Positions 8,578 through 17,914 of a stretch of DNA of 64,000 nucleotides are shown piece by piece. Each line of letters begins with the position of its first letter. Within the stretch, counting starts at the first letter, position 1. The notes below the pieces were generated by a model. The model ran no database searches, was not told the DNA's origin, and saw nothing but the letters and a program-made list of their open reading frames with translations. The position numbers and the translations under genes were made by a program. This stretch comes from Chitinophagaceae bacterium UBA1946 (GTDB lineage Bacteria; Bacteroidota; Bacteroidia; Chitinophagales; Chitinophagaceae): assembly GCA_002336815.1 (NCBI GenBank), contig DDEU01000042.1, positions 18,243 to 82,242 of the forward strand. Reading direction: 5' to 3'.

Positions 8578-9288
8578 ATGAAAACAACACTTCAAAGAGC
8601 TTCCGAAAGAGGAAGCGGTGACTATGGATGGTTAAAACCAAACTACTATTTCAGTTTTGGTGGTTACCACAATCCTCAAAAAGTTCATTTTGGTTTACTC
8701 CGGGTTTTAAATGATGATTTCATAGCCGGCGGGGGTAAATTCCCAACGCATCCGCATGATAACATGGAGATCGTAACCATACCACTATCAGGAGCCATCG
8801 AACACAGGGACAGTACAGGAGGCCACGGCATCATCCGTGCAGGCGATGTACAGATCATGAGTGCAGGCAGCGGTGTGCAACACTCGGAAGCCAATGCATC
8901 TGCTACCGACCCGGTAACATTGTTCCAGGTATGGGTATTTCCCAAACTAAACAATATTACACCGAGGTACGATCAGCGCAACTTTGATGTAAAGGAAAGA
9001 GAGAATAAGTGGCAGGTGGTTGTATCACCCAGGGAAGAAGACAATGCGCTCTGGATAAACCAGGACGCCAGGTTTGCACTCTCAACCTTGCAGGCCGGCA
9101 AAACGCTGGAGTACAATACAGCATTTAAAGGTAATGGCGTTTACCTTGTAGTGGTGAACGGTAAGGTACAACTTGGTGATACCGTACTGGATAAAAGAGA
9201 TGCCATAGGCGTGTATGATACCGGTTCTTTCAGCATTACAGCCAGCGAAGATGCGGAACTGCTCGCTGTAGAAGTTCCTATGAACTAG
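8578..9288 (+). CDS. Pirin family bicupin protein
   Basis: 236 residues, cupin fold. The metal-binding set of pirin is present: His58, His60, His102 and Glu104 (THPHDNMEIV and GVQHSEAN). Bacterial relatives such as E. coli YhhW show quercetin 2,3-dioxygenase activity in vitro, but the natural role is uncertain. Single gene; a palindromic repeat element begins 19 bases after its stop and separates it from the convergent L,D-transpeptidase-like gene. Confidence 0.92.
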   Translation: MKTTLQRASERGSGDYGWLKPNYYFSFGGYHNPQKVHFGLLRVLNDDFIAGGGKFPTHPHDNMEIVTIPLSGAIEHRDSTGGHGIIRAGDVQIMSAGSGVQHSEANASATDPVTLFQVWVFPKLNNITPRYDQRNFDVKERENKWQVVVSPREEDNALWINQDARFALSTLQAGKTLEYNTAFKGNGVYLVVVNGKVQLGDTVLDKRDAIGVYDTGSFSITASEDAELLAVEVPMN

Positions 9289-9307
9289 AAAATATTTCCT
9301 TTTAAAA

Positions 9308-9437
9308 GAGGCTGTATCAAAAAAAAACAAATCTGTCACATTGAGTTATATCGAAATGTTTACAGATTTGTTTTCCATTGATTGTTATATTTCGACAAGC
9401 TCAATATGACAATCAATGGTACTTTTGATACCGCCTC
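9308..9437. repeat. Palindromic three-stem intergenic element, copy 1 (best preserved)
   Basis: 130 bp. Outer arms GAGGCTGTATCAAAA and TTTTGATACCGCCTC enclose two further stem-loops. Stem 1: ACAAATCTGT...ACAGATTTGT around a GAGTTATATCGA loop. Stem 2: CCATTGATTGT...ACAATCAATGG around a TCGACAAGCTC loop. Loop 1 and loop 2 are approximate reverse complements, so the whole element is palindromic at every level. T runs at both ends would allow it to end transcription from both convergent neighbours. Confidence 0.85.
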
Positions 9438-9451
9438 TTTTTATCGCTTCT

Positions 9452-10081
9452 TCAGTTATAGATGTACAGCAAAACCGGTTTGTCCGCAGTTTCGAGATAT
9501 CCTTTAAGTGCATTCAGAAAGGCCGGTGCTACAGTAGGGCATCCCTGGCTCATGCAAATCGATTGGGGCGCCACTTCTTTTTCGGGTACACATTCGTGTG
9601 AGTGCAGCACAACAAACCGGTTAAAGGCATTGCTGTTGCTGCTGTCGAGCCCATGTAGTTTAAATGCCAGTCCAAATTTTCCATAGTATTCAGCGCCGAT
9701 CTTATACTTCCCGGGCGAAGAGGAATTGCTGCCCGGGCGGTTGGAGAAACCAACATAACTGCTGCTGCTGTTTCCATAGCCATGCGTTACCAGGCCTGCA
9801 GTAACAACGGTGTCTTTTTTTAGATCATACACAAAAAAGCGGTTGTTGCCACTGGGGAGCTTCATATCAACCAGGAAACAATACCGGGTATTGTACTGGT
9901 ATTTTGCTGCATAGGATCTCAATGCTGCAGCATGCGACTGTATCCGCATGAAGTTATTGGATCCGGGAAATTTTGCAGGTTTTGAAACAGGAGGTTTCTT
10001 AGGAGCTTCGGCTTTATCAACATGAAAGAATGCCGGCAATGAAGCCATTGCGGCAAGGGCAAAAAGGAAGAGGAATCGCAT
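9452..10081 (-). CDS. Exported L,D-transpeptidase-like murein protein
   Basis: 209 residues with an N-terminal signal segment (MRFLFLFALAAMASLPAFF). The catalytic pattern of the YkuD-like murein L,D-transpeptidase family is present: a KLHGLDSSN histidine (His143), a VLHSHECV segment (His160/162) and the nucleophile in SICMSQGCPTV (Cys181). Such enzymes cross-link peptidoglycan or attach proteins to it in the periplasm. Some family members lack proven transpeptidase activity, so the reaction is inferred. ATG 10081 gives a standard signal peptide. Confidence 0.85.
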   Translation of the reverse strand: MRFLFLFALAAMASLPAFFHVDKAEAPKKPPVSKPAKFPGSNNFMRIQSHAAALRSYAAKYQYNTRYCFLVDMKLPSGNNRFFVYDLKKDTVVTAGLVTHGYGNSSSSYVGFSNRPGSNSSSPGKYKIGAEYYGKFGLAFKLHGLDSSNSNAFNRFVVLHSHECVPEKEVAPQSICMSQGCPTVAPAFLNALKGYLETADKPVLLYIYN

Positions 10082-10164
10082 ACAGGAGTTTTAAGCTGGT
10101 TAGATACACAACCTATCAACTTCCATAGCAATGCAATAAATATTTTATGTAAGAAAAAGTTAAT

Positions 10165-10539
10165 TCAGTTTTCAGTTAGCAATGGACTGATATTATCCAG
10201 TTCCTGTTCGCTGAATATTTTTGACTGGATGTAGAACCGAACACCCAAAGGAATTTCCAGGGAAAAACTGCTGCCCCTGCCGGGCGTTACATCAAGGGTG
10301 AGCTGGGTATGCTTCCAGTATTCAAACTGGTCGGCAGCCATGTAAAATTTACAACCGCCCACTATGCCAAGGCAAACATCGCTGTTGCCGGTTTTAAATT
10401 CGCCATCGGCAAAGCACATGGGCTGTGAGCCATCGCAGCAACCACCGCTCTGGTGAAACATCAGCGGGCCATGGGTTTTACGCAGTGCGTCGATCAGCAC
10501 CAGCGCCTTATCTGTAGCCAGTATTCTTGGGATTGACAT
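10165..10539 (-). CDS. DUF779 protein linked to aldehyde dehydrogenase
   Basis: 124 residues matching the DUF779 family: HQSGGCCDGSQPMCF with three cysteines (34, 35, 42), VGGCKFYM and the DVTPGRGSSFSLE segment. DUF779 genes are usually found beside aldehyde dehydrogenase genes, as here, but the role (stabiliser, metal or cofactor handling) is not established. Same strand as the dehydrogenase, separated from it by 180 bases that contain a palindromic repeat element. Confidence 0.88.
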   Translation of the reverse strand: MSIPRILATDKALVLIDALRKTHGPLMFHQSGGCCDGSQPMCFADGEFKTGNSDVCLGIVGGCKFYMAADQFEYWKHTQLTLDVTPGRGSSFSLEIPLGVRFYIQSKIFSEQELDNISPLLTEN

Positions 10540-10560
10540 TTTTATTTTTTTAAAGATTAT

Positions 10561-10687
10561 GAGGCTGTATCAAAGGATCATTGATCATACTATTTTGCCA
10601 GGGTCAGTACTCCAATCAATAAGAATCAGATCTGTGAACATTTCGCTTAACTCAATGCCACAGACTGCTTTCCTTCAATACAGCCTC
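10561..10687. repeat. Palindromic three-stem intergenic element, copy 2
   Basis: 127 bp. Outer arms GAGGCTGTATCAAAGGA and TCCTTCAATACAGCCTC pair with two mismatches. Inside are a TTGAT...ATCAA stem and a TCTGTG...CACAGA stem around TTCGCTTAACTCAA, the same loop motif as copy 1. It sits within a likely operon, between the aldehyde dehydrogenase stop and the DUF779 start. Confidence 0.8.
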
Positions 10688-10719
10688 TAACCGGATCGAT
10701 TGCCTTCCATCCGTGATTC

Positions 10720-12252
10720 TTAAAAGAATCCCAGTTTTTGTTTGCTGTAGGATATCAGCATATTTTTGGTTTGACGATAGTGATTCAACATCATTTTATG
10801 TGTTTCCCTGCCAAAGCCTGACTTTTTATACCCGCCAAACGGCGCATGTGCAGGATAGGCGTGATAGTTATTTACCCATACACGGCCTGCCTGTATTGCC
10901 CTTGGCACCTGGTACAATTCATGTGCATCCCTCGTCCACACACCGGCTCCCAATCCATACAAAGTATCGTTGGCAATGGCAATGGCTTCTTCGGTAGTTT
11001 TAAAAGTAGTAACGCACACCACCGGCCCAAAGATCTCTTCCTGGAACACCCGCATTTTGTTATGCCCTTTAAATACGGTTGGTTTAATATAATATCCATG
11101 CTCGAGGCCGCTGTTCTGGCTGAACGCTTCGCCCCCTGCCAACACCTGTGCACCTTCCTGCTTGCCGATCTCGAGATAACTCAGTATCTTTTTATACTGG
11201 TCTTCACTGGCCTGCGCTCCCATCATTACGGTACTATCCAGCGGATTGCCCAACTTTACAGCATTCACCCGCTGTACCACTTTCTCCATAAAACGATCGT
11301 AAATATTTTCATGCACCAGGATCCTTGAGGGACAGGTGCAAACCTCCCCGTTGTTCAAGGCAAACAATACCGCGCCTTCCACTGCCTTATCAAAAAACTC
11401 ATCGTCTTCAGCGGCAACACTTTCAAAGAAAATGTTCGGGCTCTTTCCACCCAGTTCCATGGTAACAGGCACCAAATTTTCTGAAGCGTACTGCATGATC
11501 AAACGGCCGGTAGTGGTTTCACCTGTAAAGGCAACCTTATTGATCCTGGGGGATTGTGCCAATGGTTTTCCGGCTTCAATACCAAAACCCGTTACTACGT
11601 TCAATACGCCTTTGGGTAATAAATGCCCAACGAGTTCCATCAAACACATAATGCTGGTAGGCGTTTGCTCTGCCGGCTTTACTACTACGCAGCAGCCTGC
11701 AGCCAATGCCGGAGCAATTTTCCAGGCTGCCATCAGCAAGGGAAAATTCCATGGAATGATCTGGCCAACCACGCCAATAGGTTCATGCAAATTAATGCTC
11801 ACGGTATGTTCATCATGCTCGCTGATGCTGCCTTCTTCGCTGCGGATAATGCCGGCAAAATAACGAAAATGATCTACTACCAATGGCAGATCGGCCGCAA
11901 GACTTTCCCGGATGGCCTTTCCATTGTCGATGGTTTCTACGGTAGCGAGGTACTGCAGGTTTTGCTCTACTGTGTCCGCTATTTTAAGCAGGATATTGCT
12001 GCGGTAAGCGGCGGCAGTTTTGCTCCAGGTTTTAAAAGCGTCCTGCGCTGCATCAATGGCTTTGTCAATGTCTTTCGCATTGCCCCTGGCAGCCTTTGTA
12101 AAGGGTTTGCCATCAATGGGAGAAACATTGTCGAAGTACTCACCGCTGTCGGGTGTTACCCATTCGCCGTTGATGTAATGATCGTATTTCGTTTTAAAAG
12201 ATGGCCTTGTGGCCACTGTTGAGGCCGGTGCGGCCGCAGTTGCTGTGCTCAT
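10720..12252 (-). CDS. NAD(P)-dependent aldehyde dehydrogenase
   Basis: 510 residues of the ALDH superfamily, closest in pattern to the acetaldehyde dehydrogenases of the AldB/ExaC type. Catalytic residues are in place: Asn169 (IIPWNFP), Glu266 (MELGGKSPN) and the nucleophile Cys305 ([11 protein letters not shown]). It oxidises aldehydes to carboxylic acids in the cytoplasm. Downstream on the same strand is the DUF779 gene, and divergent is an AraC-type regulator 152 bases away, the usual arrangement of an alcohol/aldehyde-induced unit. Exact substrate not readable. Confidence 0.95.
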   Translation of the reverse strand: MSTATAAAPASTVATRPSFKTKYDHYINGEWVTPDSGEYFDNVSPIDGKPFTKAARGNAKDIDKAIDAAQDAFKTWSKTAAAYRSNILLKIADTVEQNLQYLATVETIDNGKAIRESLAADLPLVVDHFRYFAGIIRSEEGSISEHDEHTVSINLHEPIGVVGQIIPWNFPLLMAAWKIAPALAAGCCVVVKPAEQTPTSIMCLMELVGHLLPKGVLNVVTGFGIEAGKPLAQSPRINKVAFTGETTTGRLIMQYASENLVPVTMELGGKSPNIFFESVAAEDDEFFDKAVEGAVLFALNNGEVCTCPSRILVHENIYDRFMEKVVQRVNAVKLGNPLDSTVMMGAQASEDQYKKILSYLEIGKQEGAQVLAGGEAFSQNSGLEHGYYIKPTVFKGHNKMRVFQEEIFGPVVCVTTFKTTEEAIAIANDTLYGLGAGVWTRDAHELYQVPRAIQAGRVWVNNYHAYPAHAPFGGYKKSGFGRETHKMMLNHYRQTKNMLISYSKQKLGFF

Positions 12253-12404
12253 AATGGAAAGTTTAATCGTTATAAATGGAAAGCTAATTTCAAAAATGAT
12301 TTACCGGCCCGGGCTCACTTTTGTCCTTTTTTATAGCACGATCGTACTTTGCTTTTTGTTTTACCATAATATTGGTATAGAATTGAATTGCTAAAAACGA
12401 TTGC

Positions 12405-13328
12405 ATGCCTGTTGGTAAACATTTACAACCTGTTGGTCTTACGCATCCCAAATACCTGCAAACACTGGTAGAGAACAGGCGCATCTTCAATTTGAATAAC
12501 TGCGAACTGAATGTTTTTGAAACTTACCAGCACGCTTATCATATACCGCTTACCTTCAACGATTTTGTGATCACCAGCATGGTGAGGGGCAAAAAAGTGA
12601 TGCATCTTTTTGACAAGCCTGCTTTTGATTACCTGCCGGGCGAAACGGTGATCGTACCTGCCAATGAAACCATGATCATTGATTTCCCGGAGGCAGAACG
12701 GCACAGCCCTACCCAATGCATCGCCCTGGCGGTGGATGCCGGGTATGTAAAAGACACGATGCAGTACCTGAATAATTATTACAACAGCGAAGAAAAACAT
12801 GACTGGAAATTACAGTTCAACCAATATCATTTTGCCAACGACAATGAAGTTACCGGCATCATCAACAAACTCATCCGCATCTGCAGCGGGAACGAACCTG
12901 GAAAAAATATTTTTGCGGATCTTAACCTGAAAGAATTACTCATCCGCCTGATGCAAAGCCAGCACCTGCAACAGGTAAGCGTTGAAAGCGACAGCAGCCA
13001 GAATAAGAGCCGGCTGCATTATGTACTCAATTATATTCATGAACATCTTACAGAAAAAATTGCGGTGGATGCATTGAGCCGGAAGGCCTATTTAAGCAGG
13101 AATGTTTTCTTTAAATGGTTCAGGGAGCAGTTTGGTATCACACCGCTGGATTACATTAACCAGGAAAGAATAAAATTAGCCAAGCAGTTATTGGCAAAAC
13201 CTCAATACAAAGTGCAAACTGTCAGCAATATGTGCGGCTTCAGTGATGTGAATTATTTTATCCGGCTGTTCAAAAAAATGGAAGGCATTACACCCAAAGC
13301 TTATAAAGATTGTATGATAGCTGCCTGA
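12405..13328 (+). CDS. AraC family transcriptional regulator
   Basis: 307 residues: an N-terminal AraC-type sensor domain (about 1-190) and a C-terminal double helix-turn-helix (about 205-303) with the canonical end VQTVSNMCGFSDVNYFIRLF and KKMEGITPKAYK. It faces the aldehyde dehydrogenase gene and is the probable activator of that unit, with operators in the 152-base gap. Its 3' end is only four bases from the convergent GNAT gene. Confidence 0.92.
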   Translation: MPVGKHLQPVGLTHPKYLQTLVENRRIFNLNNCELNVFETYQHAYHIPLTFNDFVITSMVRGKKVMHLFDKPAFDYLPGETVIVPANETMIIDFPEAERHSPTQCIALAVDAGYVKDTMQYLNNYYNSEEKHDWKLQFNQYHFANDNEVTGIINKLIRICSGNEPGKNIFADLNLKELLIRLMQSQHLQQVSVESDSSQNKSRLHYVLNYIHEHLTEKIAVDALSRKAYLSRNVFFKWFREQFGITPLDYINQERIKLAKQLLAKPQYKVQTVSNMCGFSDVNYFIRLFKKMEGITPKAYKDCMIAA

Positions 13329-13332
13329 TGCA

Positions 13333-13788
13333 CTACCCTGCAATTGATTTTTTCATACACACACTATTTTCGACATTTACATACTGGCCATAGCTGGGCA
13401 TTACACGGTACCCGGATCTTTCATAAAGGCGTATCGCCTCTGGTTGTTTTTTGCCGGTTTCCAGCACGCAGGTTGTACTATTTATTTCGGCAGCCCATCG
13501 CTCCAGTTCACCCAGCACCATTCCGGCAATGCCCTTTCCACGGTGTTCGGGTTGCACAAACATTCTTTTTATTTCCACGGTATTTTCTTCAAAAGGTTTA
13601 AAGGCCCCGCAACCAACAGGTGTTTCACCATCATAGGCCACCACCACATTTTTAAGCAGGGTTGTTTTATTGAACTGTGCATAAAAAGCATGCTCTGCTC
13701 CGTCACGTATGGCAAGGTCCTCATCAAGCAGTGCCACCAGCTGTAAAAAATCAGCATTGTCTGAATCTGTTCTCAGGAGTTTGATCAT
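13333..13788 (-). CDS. GNAT family N-acetyltransferase
   Basis: 151 residues with the GNAT acetyl-CoA motif A (IKRMFVQPEHRGKGIAGMVL; Q/RxxGxG/A) near residue 75-92, and the B motif YERSGYRVMP near the end. Start taken at ATG 13788, preceded by an AAGAAG ribosome site; a TTG five codons earlier is less likely. Acceptor unknown. Confidence 0.88.
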   Translation of the reverse strand: MIKLLRTDSDNADFLQLVALLDEDLAIRDGAEHAFYAQFNKTTLLKNVVVAYDGETPVGCGAFKPFEENTVEIKRMFVQPEHRGKGIAGMVLGELERWAAEINSTTCVLETGKKQPEAIRLYERSGYRVMPSYGQYVNVENSVCMKKSIAG

Positions 13789-14002
13789 CTTTCTTCTTTG
13801 CAACTAAGATAAATATTTCCGATTGATTTTTTTATAGCTGCCCTACAACTTAAACCATCGCCGCACTGCTCCGGTTTCCGGATGTTGAATGAATATATAC
13901 TTTGCTATCCTGGTCGTTAATGGAAACGATCGTATCTGTAATGGGATTGACGGGAGTATTATCGCTGAATATGCTGATCTGATCTGAATAAATATTTTTC
14001 AC

Positions 14003-14027
14003 AAAAAAATACCCGGCAAAAGCCGGG
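14003..14027 (-). terminator. Terminator after the barrel protein gene (minus strand)
   Basis: Stem CCCGGC (14012-14017) / GCCGGG (14022-14027) with a four-base loop; read on the minus strand it is followed by TATTTTTTT. It lies about 27 bases after the end of the 14055-14582 gene. Confidence 0.88.
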
Positions 14028-14054
14028 CATCCATTTTCGATAAGGTACGGTAGA

Positions 14055-14582
14055 TTAATTAAAACGTATGTTATAAGTAGCACCGATACCAACATGTGGT
14101 ATGCTGCCACCATTCACATCGCTGCGGAAAATATGATTGTAAAAACCAAATACATTCCAGTCGTAGTTATGATATCCTAACTGCGGTTTGATGTACGCAC
14201 CGCCTTTGGCCCCGTTTGCACCTGTTAACACACTGTAACCACCGTCAACTCCTGCAAAAAAACCCTTGCTTTCCGGGTACACCCTTACAAAAACACCCAG
14301 GGGAATGGTTCCGAAACTCTGGCCATTATTTTTTGCAAAGAAATGGTTGTAACCAGTGGTTAAACCAATACCAAAATGATTGGTTTCCATCAACTGGCCT
14401 TTTAATTCTAGTCCTGCAACAAAGCTGCTGAAGTCTGCAATATCACCAACAGGGACACCTGCATTTAACCCGATCTTTAACCAGGAGTTCTTTTTGGTAA
14501 TGTCTGCAGTTGTAGTTTTCTGGGCAAATAAACCTGTGCTTAAGATCAATGCCAACGATGCTAAGATTACTCTTTTGTTCAT
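14055..14582 (-). CDS. Small outer-membrane beta-barrel-like protein
   Basis: 175 residues from ATG 14582: signal peptide (MNKRVILASLALILSTGLFAQ), then short strands with glycine/aromatic alternation (IGLNAGVPVGDIADF, FGIGLTTGYNHFF, GFFAGVDGGYSVLTG) and a final IGATYNIRF strand with C-terminal aromatic, as in small Bacteroidota porin-like barrels. Function unknown. The frame extends 12 codons upstream but the added part would bury the signal peptide. Confidence 0.75.
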   Translation of the reverse strand: MNKRVILASLALILSTGLFAQKTTTADITKKNSWLKIGLNAGVPVGDIADFSSFVAGLELKGQLMETNHFGIGLTTGYNHFFAKNNGQSFGTIPLGVFVRVYPESKGFFAGVDGGYSVLTGANGAKGGAYIKPQLGYHNYDWNVFGFYNHIFRSDVNGGSIPHVGIGATYNIRFN

Positions 14583-14825
14583 ACTGTTTGATTTTTTGAT
14601 TCGGCAATCAAGAGGCAAACGATATACCAGAGATTTCCTGCTCAGCTTAAAGGATTTGAACTGCTGTGATGGGCAATTGCCTACACAGGTTGAGGCGTGT
14701 TAACAACAGGCGCTTGCTGATTTCATCAAATCTGCTAAAAAGTAACTGCCTATGTCGAAAAACATTCAGCAATTCTGCCATTGATATTTATGATGCTAAA
14801 GAGAATTATTGTCCTGCACAACTGT

Positions 14826-16379
14826 TTAGAACCAGCTTTTGGTTTTTGAACTACTCCTGCTTCTTCCACCCAGTCCCAATGCACCCAATAATGATCTTAC
14901 GATTGTATTTCCGGCAGTGCGGACCATACTTTTTACAATGGTATTGTCAGCGATCTTTTCCAGTGTTGACGGTGCTTCTTTTTTGCCGCTGGATTTTTGT
15001 TCTTCTTCTGCCGTTTGTGCCGCAGCATCCTCCAACTTGGCGGTTAATATCTCAAAGGCACTTTGGCTATCTATTACCTGGTTGTACTTGGCCACCAGTT
15101 TTGACCTTGAGTTGATGGCATCTATCTCTGCCTGGGCCAGCACATCCATCCGGCTGCGTGGGGCACAGAGCATCGTATGCACGAGTGGTGTAGGTATGCC
15201 TTTTTCGTTCAGCATTGTTACCAGTGCTTCACCAATTCCCAACTGTGTAATGAGATCTTCTGTTTTATAAAACTCAGTTTCAGGGTAATTCTCTGCGGTT
15301 TGTTTGATCACTTTCCTGTCTGCTGCCGTGAACGCCCTTAATGCATGCTGCACCTTCATACCCAACTGGCTCAGCACACTGGCCGGAACATCCATGGGGT
15401 TTTGTGTACAAAAGAAAATGCCGATTCCTTTGGAACGGATCAGTTTGATGATGGTTTCGATCTGTTGCAATAAAGCGCTGCTGGCTTCCTGGAAAATCAG
15501 ATGGGCCTCATCAATAAATATGACCAGCTTCGGTTTATCAAGGTCCCCTTCTTCCGGGCTGCTGGCATACAATTCGGCCAGCATCTGTAACATGAACGTA
15601 GAAAACAATTTAGGCTTATCCTGCAGGTCGGTCACTCTTAATACATTGATCACTCCCCTTCCCTGCTGGTCTATCCGCATCAGGTCGTCTACCTCAAAAC
15701 TCTTTTCACCAAAAAACAGGTCGGCTCCCTGCTGCTGCAGTTCGATCACTTTACGCAGTATGGTTCCGGTGCTGGTGGTAGATATCTTGCCATAAGTTTT
15801 TTCCAGTTCTGCTTTCCCTTCATCACCCACATATTGCAATACTTTGATAAAATCCTTGAGATCAAGCAACGGCAATTTGGTATCATCACAATATTTAAAG
15901 ATCATCGATACTACGCCACCCTGTATATCATTCAACTCTAATATCTTGCTCAGCAACACGGGACCAAACTCACTAACGGTGGCCCGTAGATGCACTCCAT
16001 CTTTACCGGTTAACGTAAGCAGCTCGGCAGGGAACAAGGCTGGTGTATAAGTGAGCTGCAGTTTTTGATAGCGATCATTTAATTTATCATTGATACTCCC
16101 CAGCGCTGCAATGCCACTGAGGTCGCCTTTAATATCCATTACCAGTACCGGCACGCTGGCATCACTCAGCATTTCACTGATCATCTGCAGGGTTTTGGTT
16201 TTACCCGTACCCGTTGCACCGGCAATCAATCCATGGCGGTTCATTGTTTTTAACGGTAGCCTGATGGCCGCTTCAGCCACTACTTCACCATCCAGCACCC
16301 CGGCACCGATCTGTACAGCCTCTCCTTTAAAAGTATAACCGCTTTTTACTGCTTCAATAAAACTATCCTTATTTGCCAT
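14826..16379 (-). CDS. HerA-like/DUF853 ATPase (YjgR type)
   Basis: 517 residues. Walker A AGATGTGKT (residues 53-61), Walker B LVIFIDEAHLIF (about 285-296), and FFCTQNPMDVPASVLSQLGMKVQHALRAF-like sensor segment typical of DUF853/HerA-FtsK-like ATPases such as E. coli YjgR. The family resembles DNA-translocating hexameric helicases but its cellular role is not established. The C-terminus is Ser/Arg/Lys-rich (GGRSRSSSKTKSWF). Single gene, divergent from the M16 peptidase pair. Confidence 0.9.
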   Translation of the reverse strand: MANKDSFIEAVKSGYTFKGEAVQIGAGVLDGEVVAEAAIRLPLKTMNRHGLIAGATGTGKTKTLQMISEMLSDASVPVLVMDIKGDLSGIAALGSINDKLNDRYQKLQLTYTPALFPAELLTLTGKDGVHLRATVSEFGPVLLSKILELNDIQGGVVSMIFKYCDDTKLPLLDLKDFIKVLQYVGDEGKAELEKTYGKISTTSTGTILRKVIELQQQGADLFFGEKSFEVDDLMRIDQQGRGVINVLRVTDLQDKPKLFSTFMLQMLAELYASSPEEGDLDKPKLVIFIDEAHLIFQEASSALLQQIETIIKLIRSKGIGIFFCTQNPMDVPASVLSQLGMKVQHALRAFTAADRKVIKQTAENYPETEFYKTEDLITQLGIGEALVTMLNEKGIPTPLVHTMLCAPRSRMDVLAQAEIDAINSRSKLVAKYNQVIDSQSAFEILTAKLEDAAAQTAEEEQKSSGKKEAPSTLEKIADNTIVKSMVRTAGNTIVRSLLGALGLGGRSRSSSKTKSWF

Positions 16380-16539
16380 GATAAAATTTTACCGAAAGAT
16401 ACAACTGTCATATTAATCTTATAGTTGTTTTTTATGCAATAACAACCTGTTTACTACCGCTTTACCGGGTTTAAAATGGGTGAGCCAATGCCGCCTATCA
16501 AATATTTTACGGTATTTATGCTGGTAAAAAATAGTTGGT

Positions 16540-16547
16540 TATTTTTG
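16540..16547 (+). promoter_or_regulatory. -7 promoter box ahead of the M16 pair
   Basis: TATTTTTG matches the TAnnTTTG consensus and lies 20 bases before the ATG at 16567, giving a very short leader. A clear -33 box is not seen. Confidence 0.45.
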
Positions 16548-16566
16548 GCATTCAACTAAAATTAAT

Positions 16567-17874
16567 ATGAGACCAGTCATTACCTCCCTTTCACTTTTGC
16601 TGCTTGCATTTTCGGCAACGGCCCAAAAAGTGCCATTTACCGAATACAAATTAAAAAATGGCCTGCATGTGGTGCTGAGCCAGGACAAATCTGTTCCGGT
16701 GGTAGCCGTATCCGTTATGTACCATGTTGGCAGTAAAGATGAACAAACCAACAGGACCGGGTTTGCACATTTTTTCGAACACCTGTTGTTTGAAGGCAGC
16801 GATAATATCAAACGTGGCGAATTCATGAAACTGGTAAGCGCCAATGGCGGGCAGAACAATGCCAATACCACGCAGGACCGTACTTTTTATTACGAGGTTT
16901 TTCCATCCAATCAACTGGCAACAGGTATCTGGCTCGAAAGCGAGCGCATGATGCACCCGGTGATCAACGAGATTGGTGTAAAAACGCAGAATGAAGTAGT
17001 AAAAGAAGAAAAAAGAATGCGGGTAGATAACCAGCCTTACGGTAATTTTATCTCTGAAGTAATGAGGCGCCTTTTCACCAAACATCCTTACAACTGGGTA
17101 CCTATCGGCAGCATGGCCGACCTGGATGCCGCTACACTGGATGAATTCAAAGCTTTCAATAAAAAATATTACACTCCAAACAATGCAGTGCTGGTAATTG
17201 CCGGTGACATTGATATTGCCAAAACCAAAACCCTGGTAGAGCAGTATTTTGCTGATATCCCTGCCGGTGAACCGATCGTTCGTACGGCTGTAGTGGAAGA
17301 TCCCATCACCCGGGAAGTGATCGATACCGCTTATGATGCCAACATACAGATTCCAGGTATCCTGGCGGCTTACCGCATCCCGGGCATGACCAGCAAAGAA
17401 TCAAAAGCGCTTGAAATGGCTTCTTCTGTATTAAGCCAGGGCAACAGCAGCCGCATGTACAAGAAGATGGTAGATGATAAAAAGAACTCTTTGCAGGTAG
17501 GCTCTTTTAGTTATGCGCTGGAAGATTATGGCGCTTACATCACCTATGCTTTGCCCAATAATGAAACTCCACTCGACACTTTATTAAAGGATATGGATGA
17601 CGAAGTGGAAAAATTAAAAACCACCCTCATCAGTGAAAACGAATTCACCAAACTGCAAAACCAGTTTGAGAATGATTTTGTAGGTGCCAACAGCAAAATG
17701 CTGGGCGTGGCCGAAAACCTGGCAGATGGTTATACTTTTTACAAGAACACCGATCACATCAATAACGAACTGGAAGAGATCAGGAAGATCACCCGGGAGG
17801 ATATTCAGGATGTTGTAAAAAAATATCTTGGTAAAAACCAGCGTGTGGTACTGTATTATTTACCCAAACCTTAA
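16567..17874 (+). CDS. M16 family zinc metallopeptidase, catalytic subunit
   Basis: 435 residues: signal peptide (cleavage near SATAQ), M16 N domain with the inverted zinc motif HxxEH at 68-72 (HFFEH) and the downstream glutamate in NEVVKEEKRMR near residue 140-150, then the M16 C domain. Acts in the periplasm or cell surface on peptides. The next gene, 40 bases downstream, is a second M16 protein without the zinc motif, so the two probably form the active/inactive heterodimer known in bacterial M16B peptidases. Confidence 0.93.
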   Translation: MRPVITSLSLLLLAFSATAQKVPFTEYKLKNGLHVVLSQDKSVPVVAVSVMYHVGSKDEQTNRTGFAHFFEHLLFEGSDNIKRGEFMKLVSANGGQNNANTTQDRTFYYEVFPSNQLATGIWLESERMMHPVINEIGVKTQNEVVKEEKRMRVDNQPYGNFISEVMRRLFTKHPYNWVPIGSMADLDAATLDEFKAFNKKYYTPNNAVLVIAGDIDIAKTKTLVEQYFADIPAGEPIVRTAVVEDPITREVIDTAYDANIQIPGILAAYRIPGMTSKESKALEMASSVLSQGNSSRMYKKMVDDKKNSLQVGSFSYALEDYGAYITYALPNNETPLDTLLKDMDDEVEKLKTTLISENEFTKLQNQFENDFVGANSKMLGVAENLADGYTFYKNTDHINNELEEIRKITREDIQDVVKKYLGKNQRVVLYYLPKP

Positions 17875-17914
17875 TTCCCCATCTCATTCAACCATCGTTT
17901 AAATTATTTATACA

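Noticed and set aside
13850..14113. 87-codon minus-strand frame overlapping the end of the barrel gene
   Set aside because: It overlaps a confident gene and its terminator and has no recognisable domain or ribosome site.
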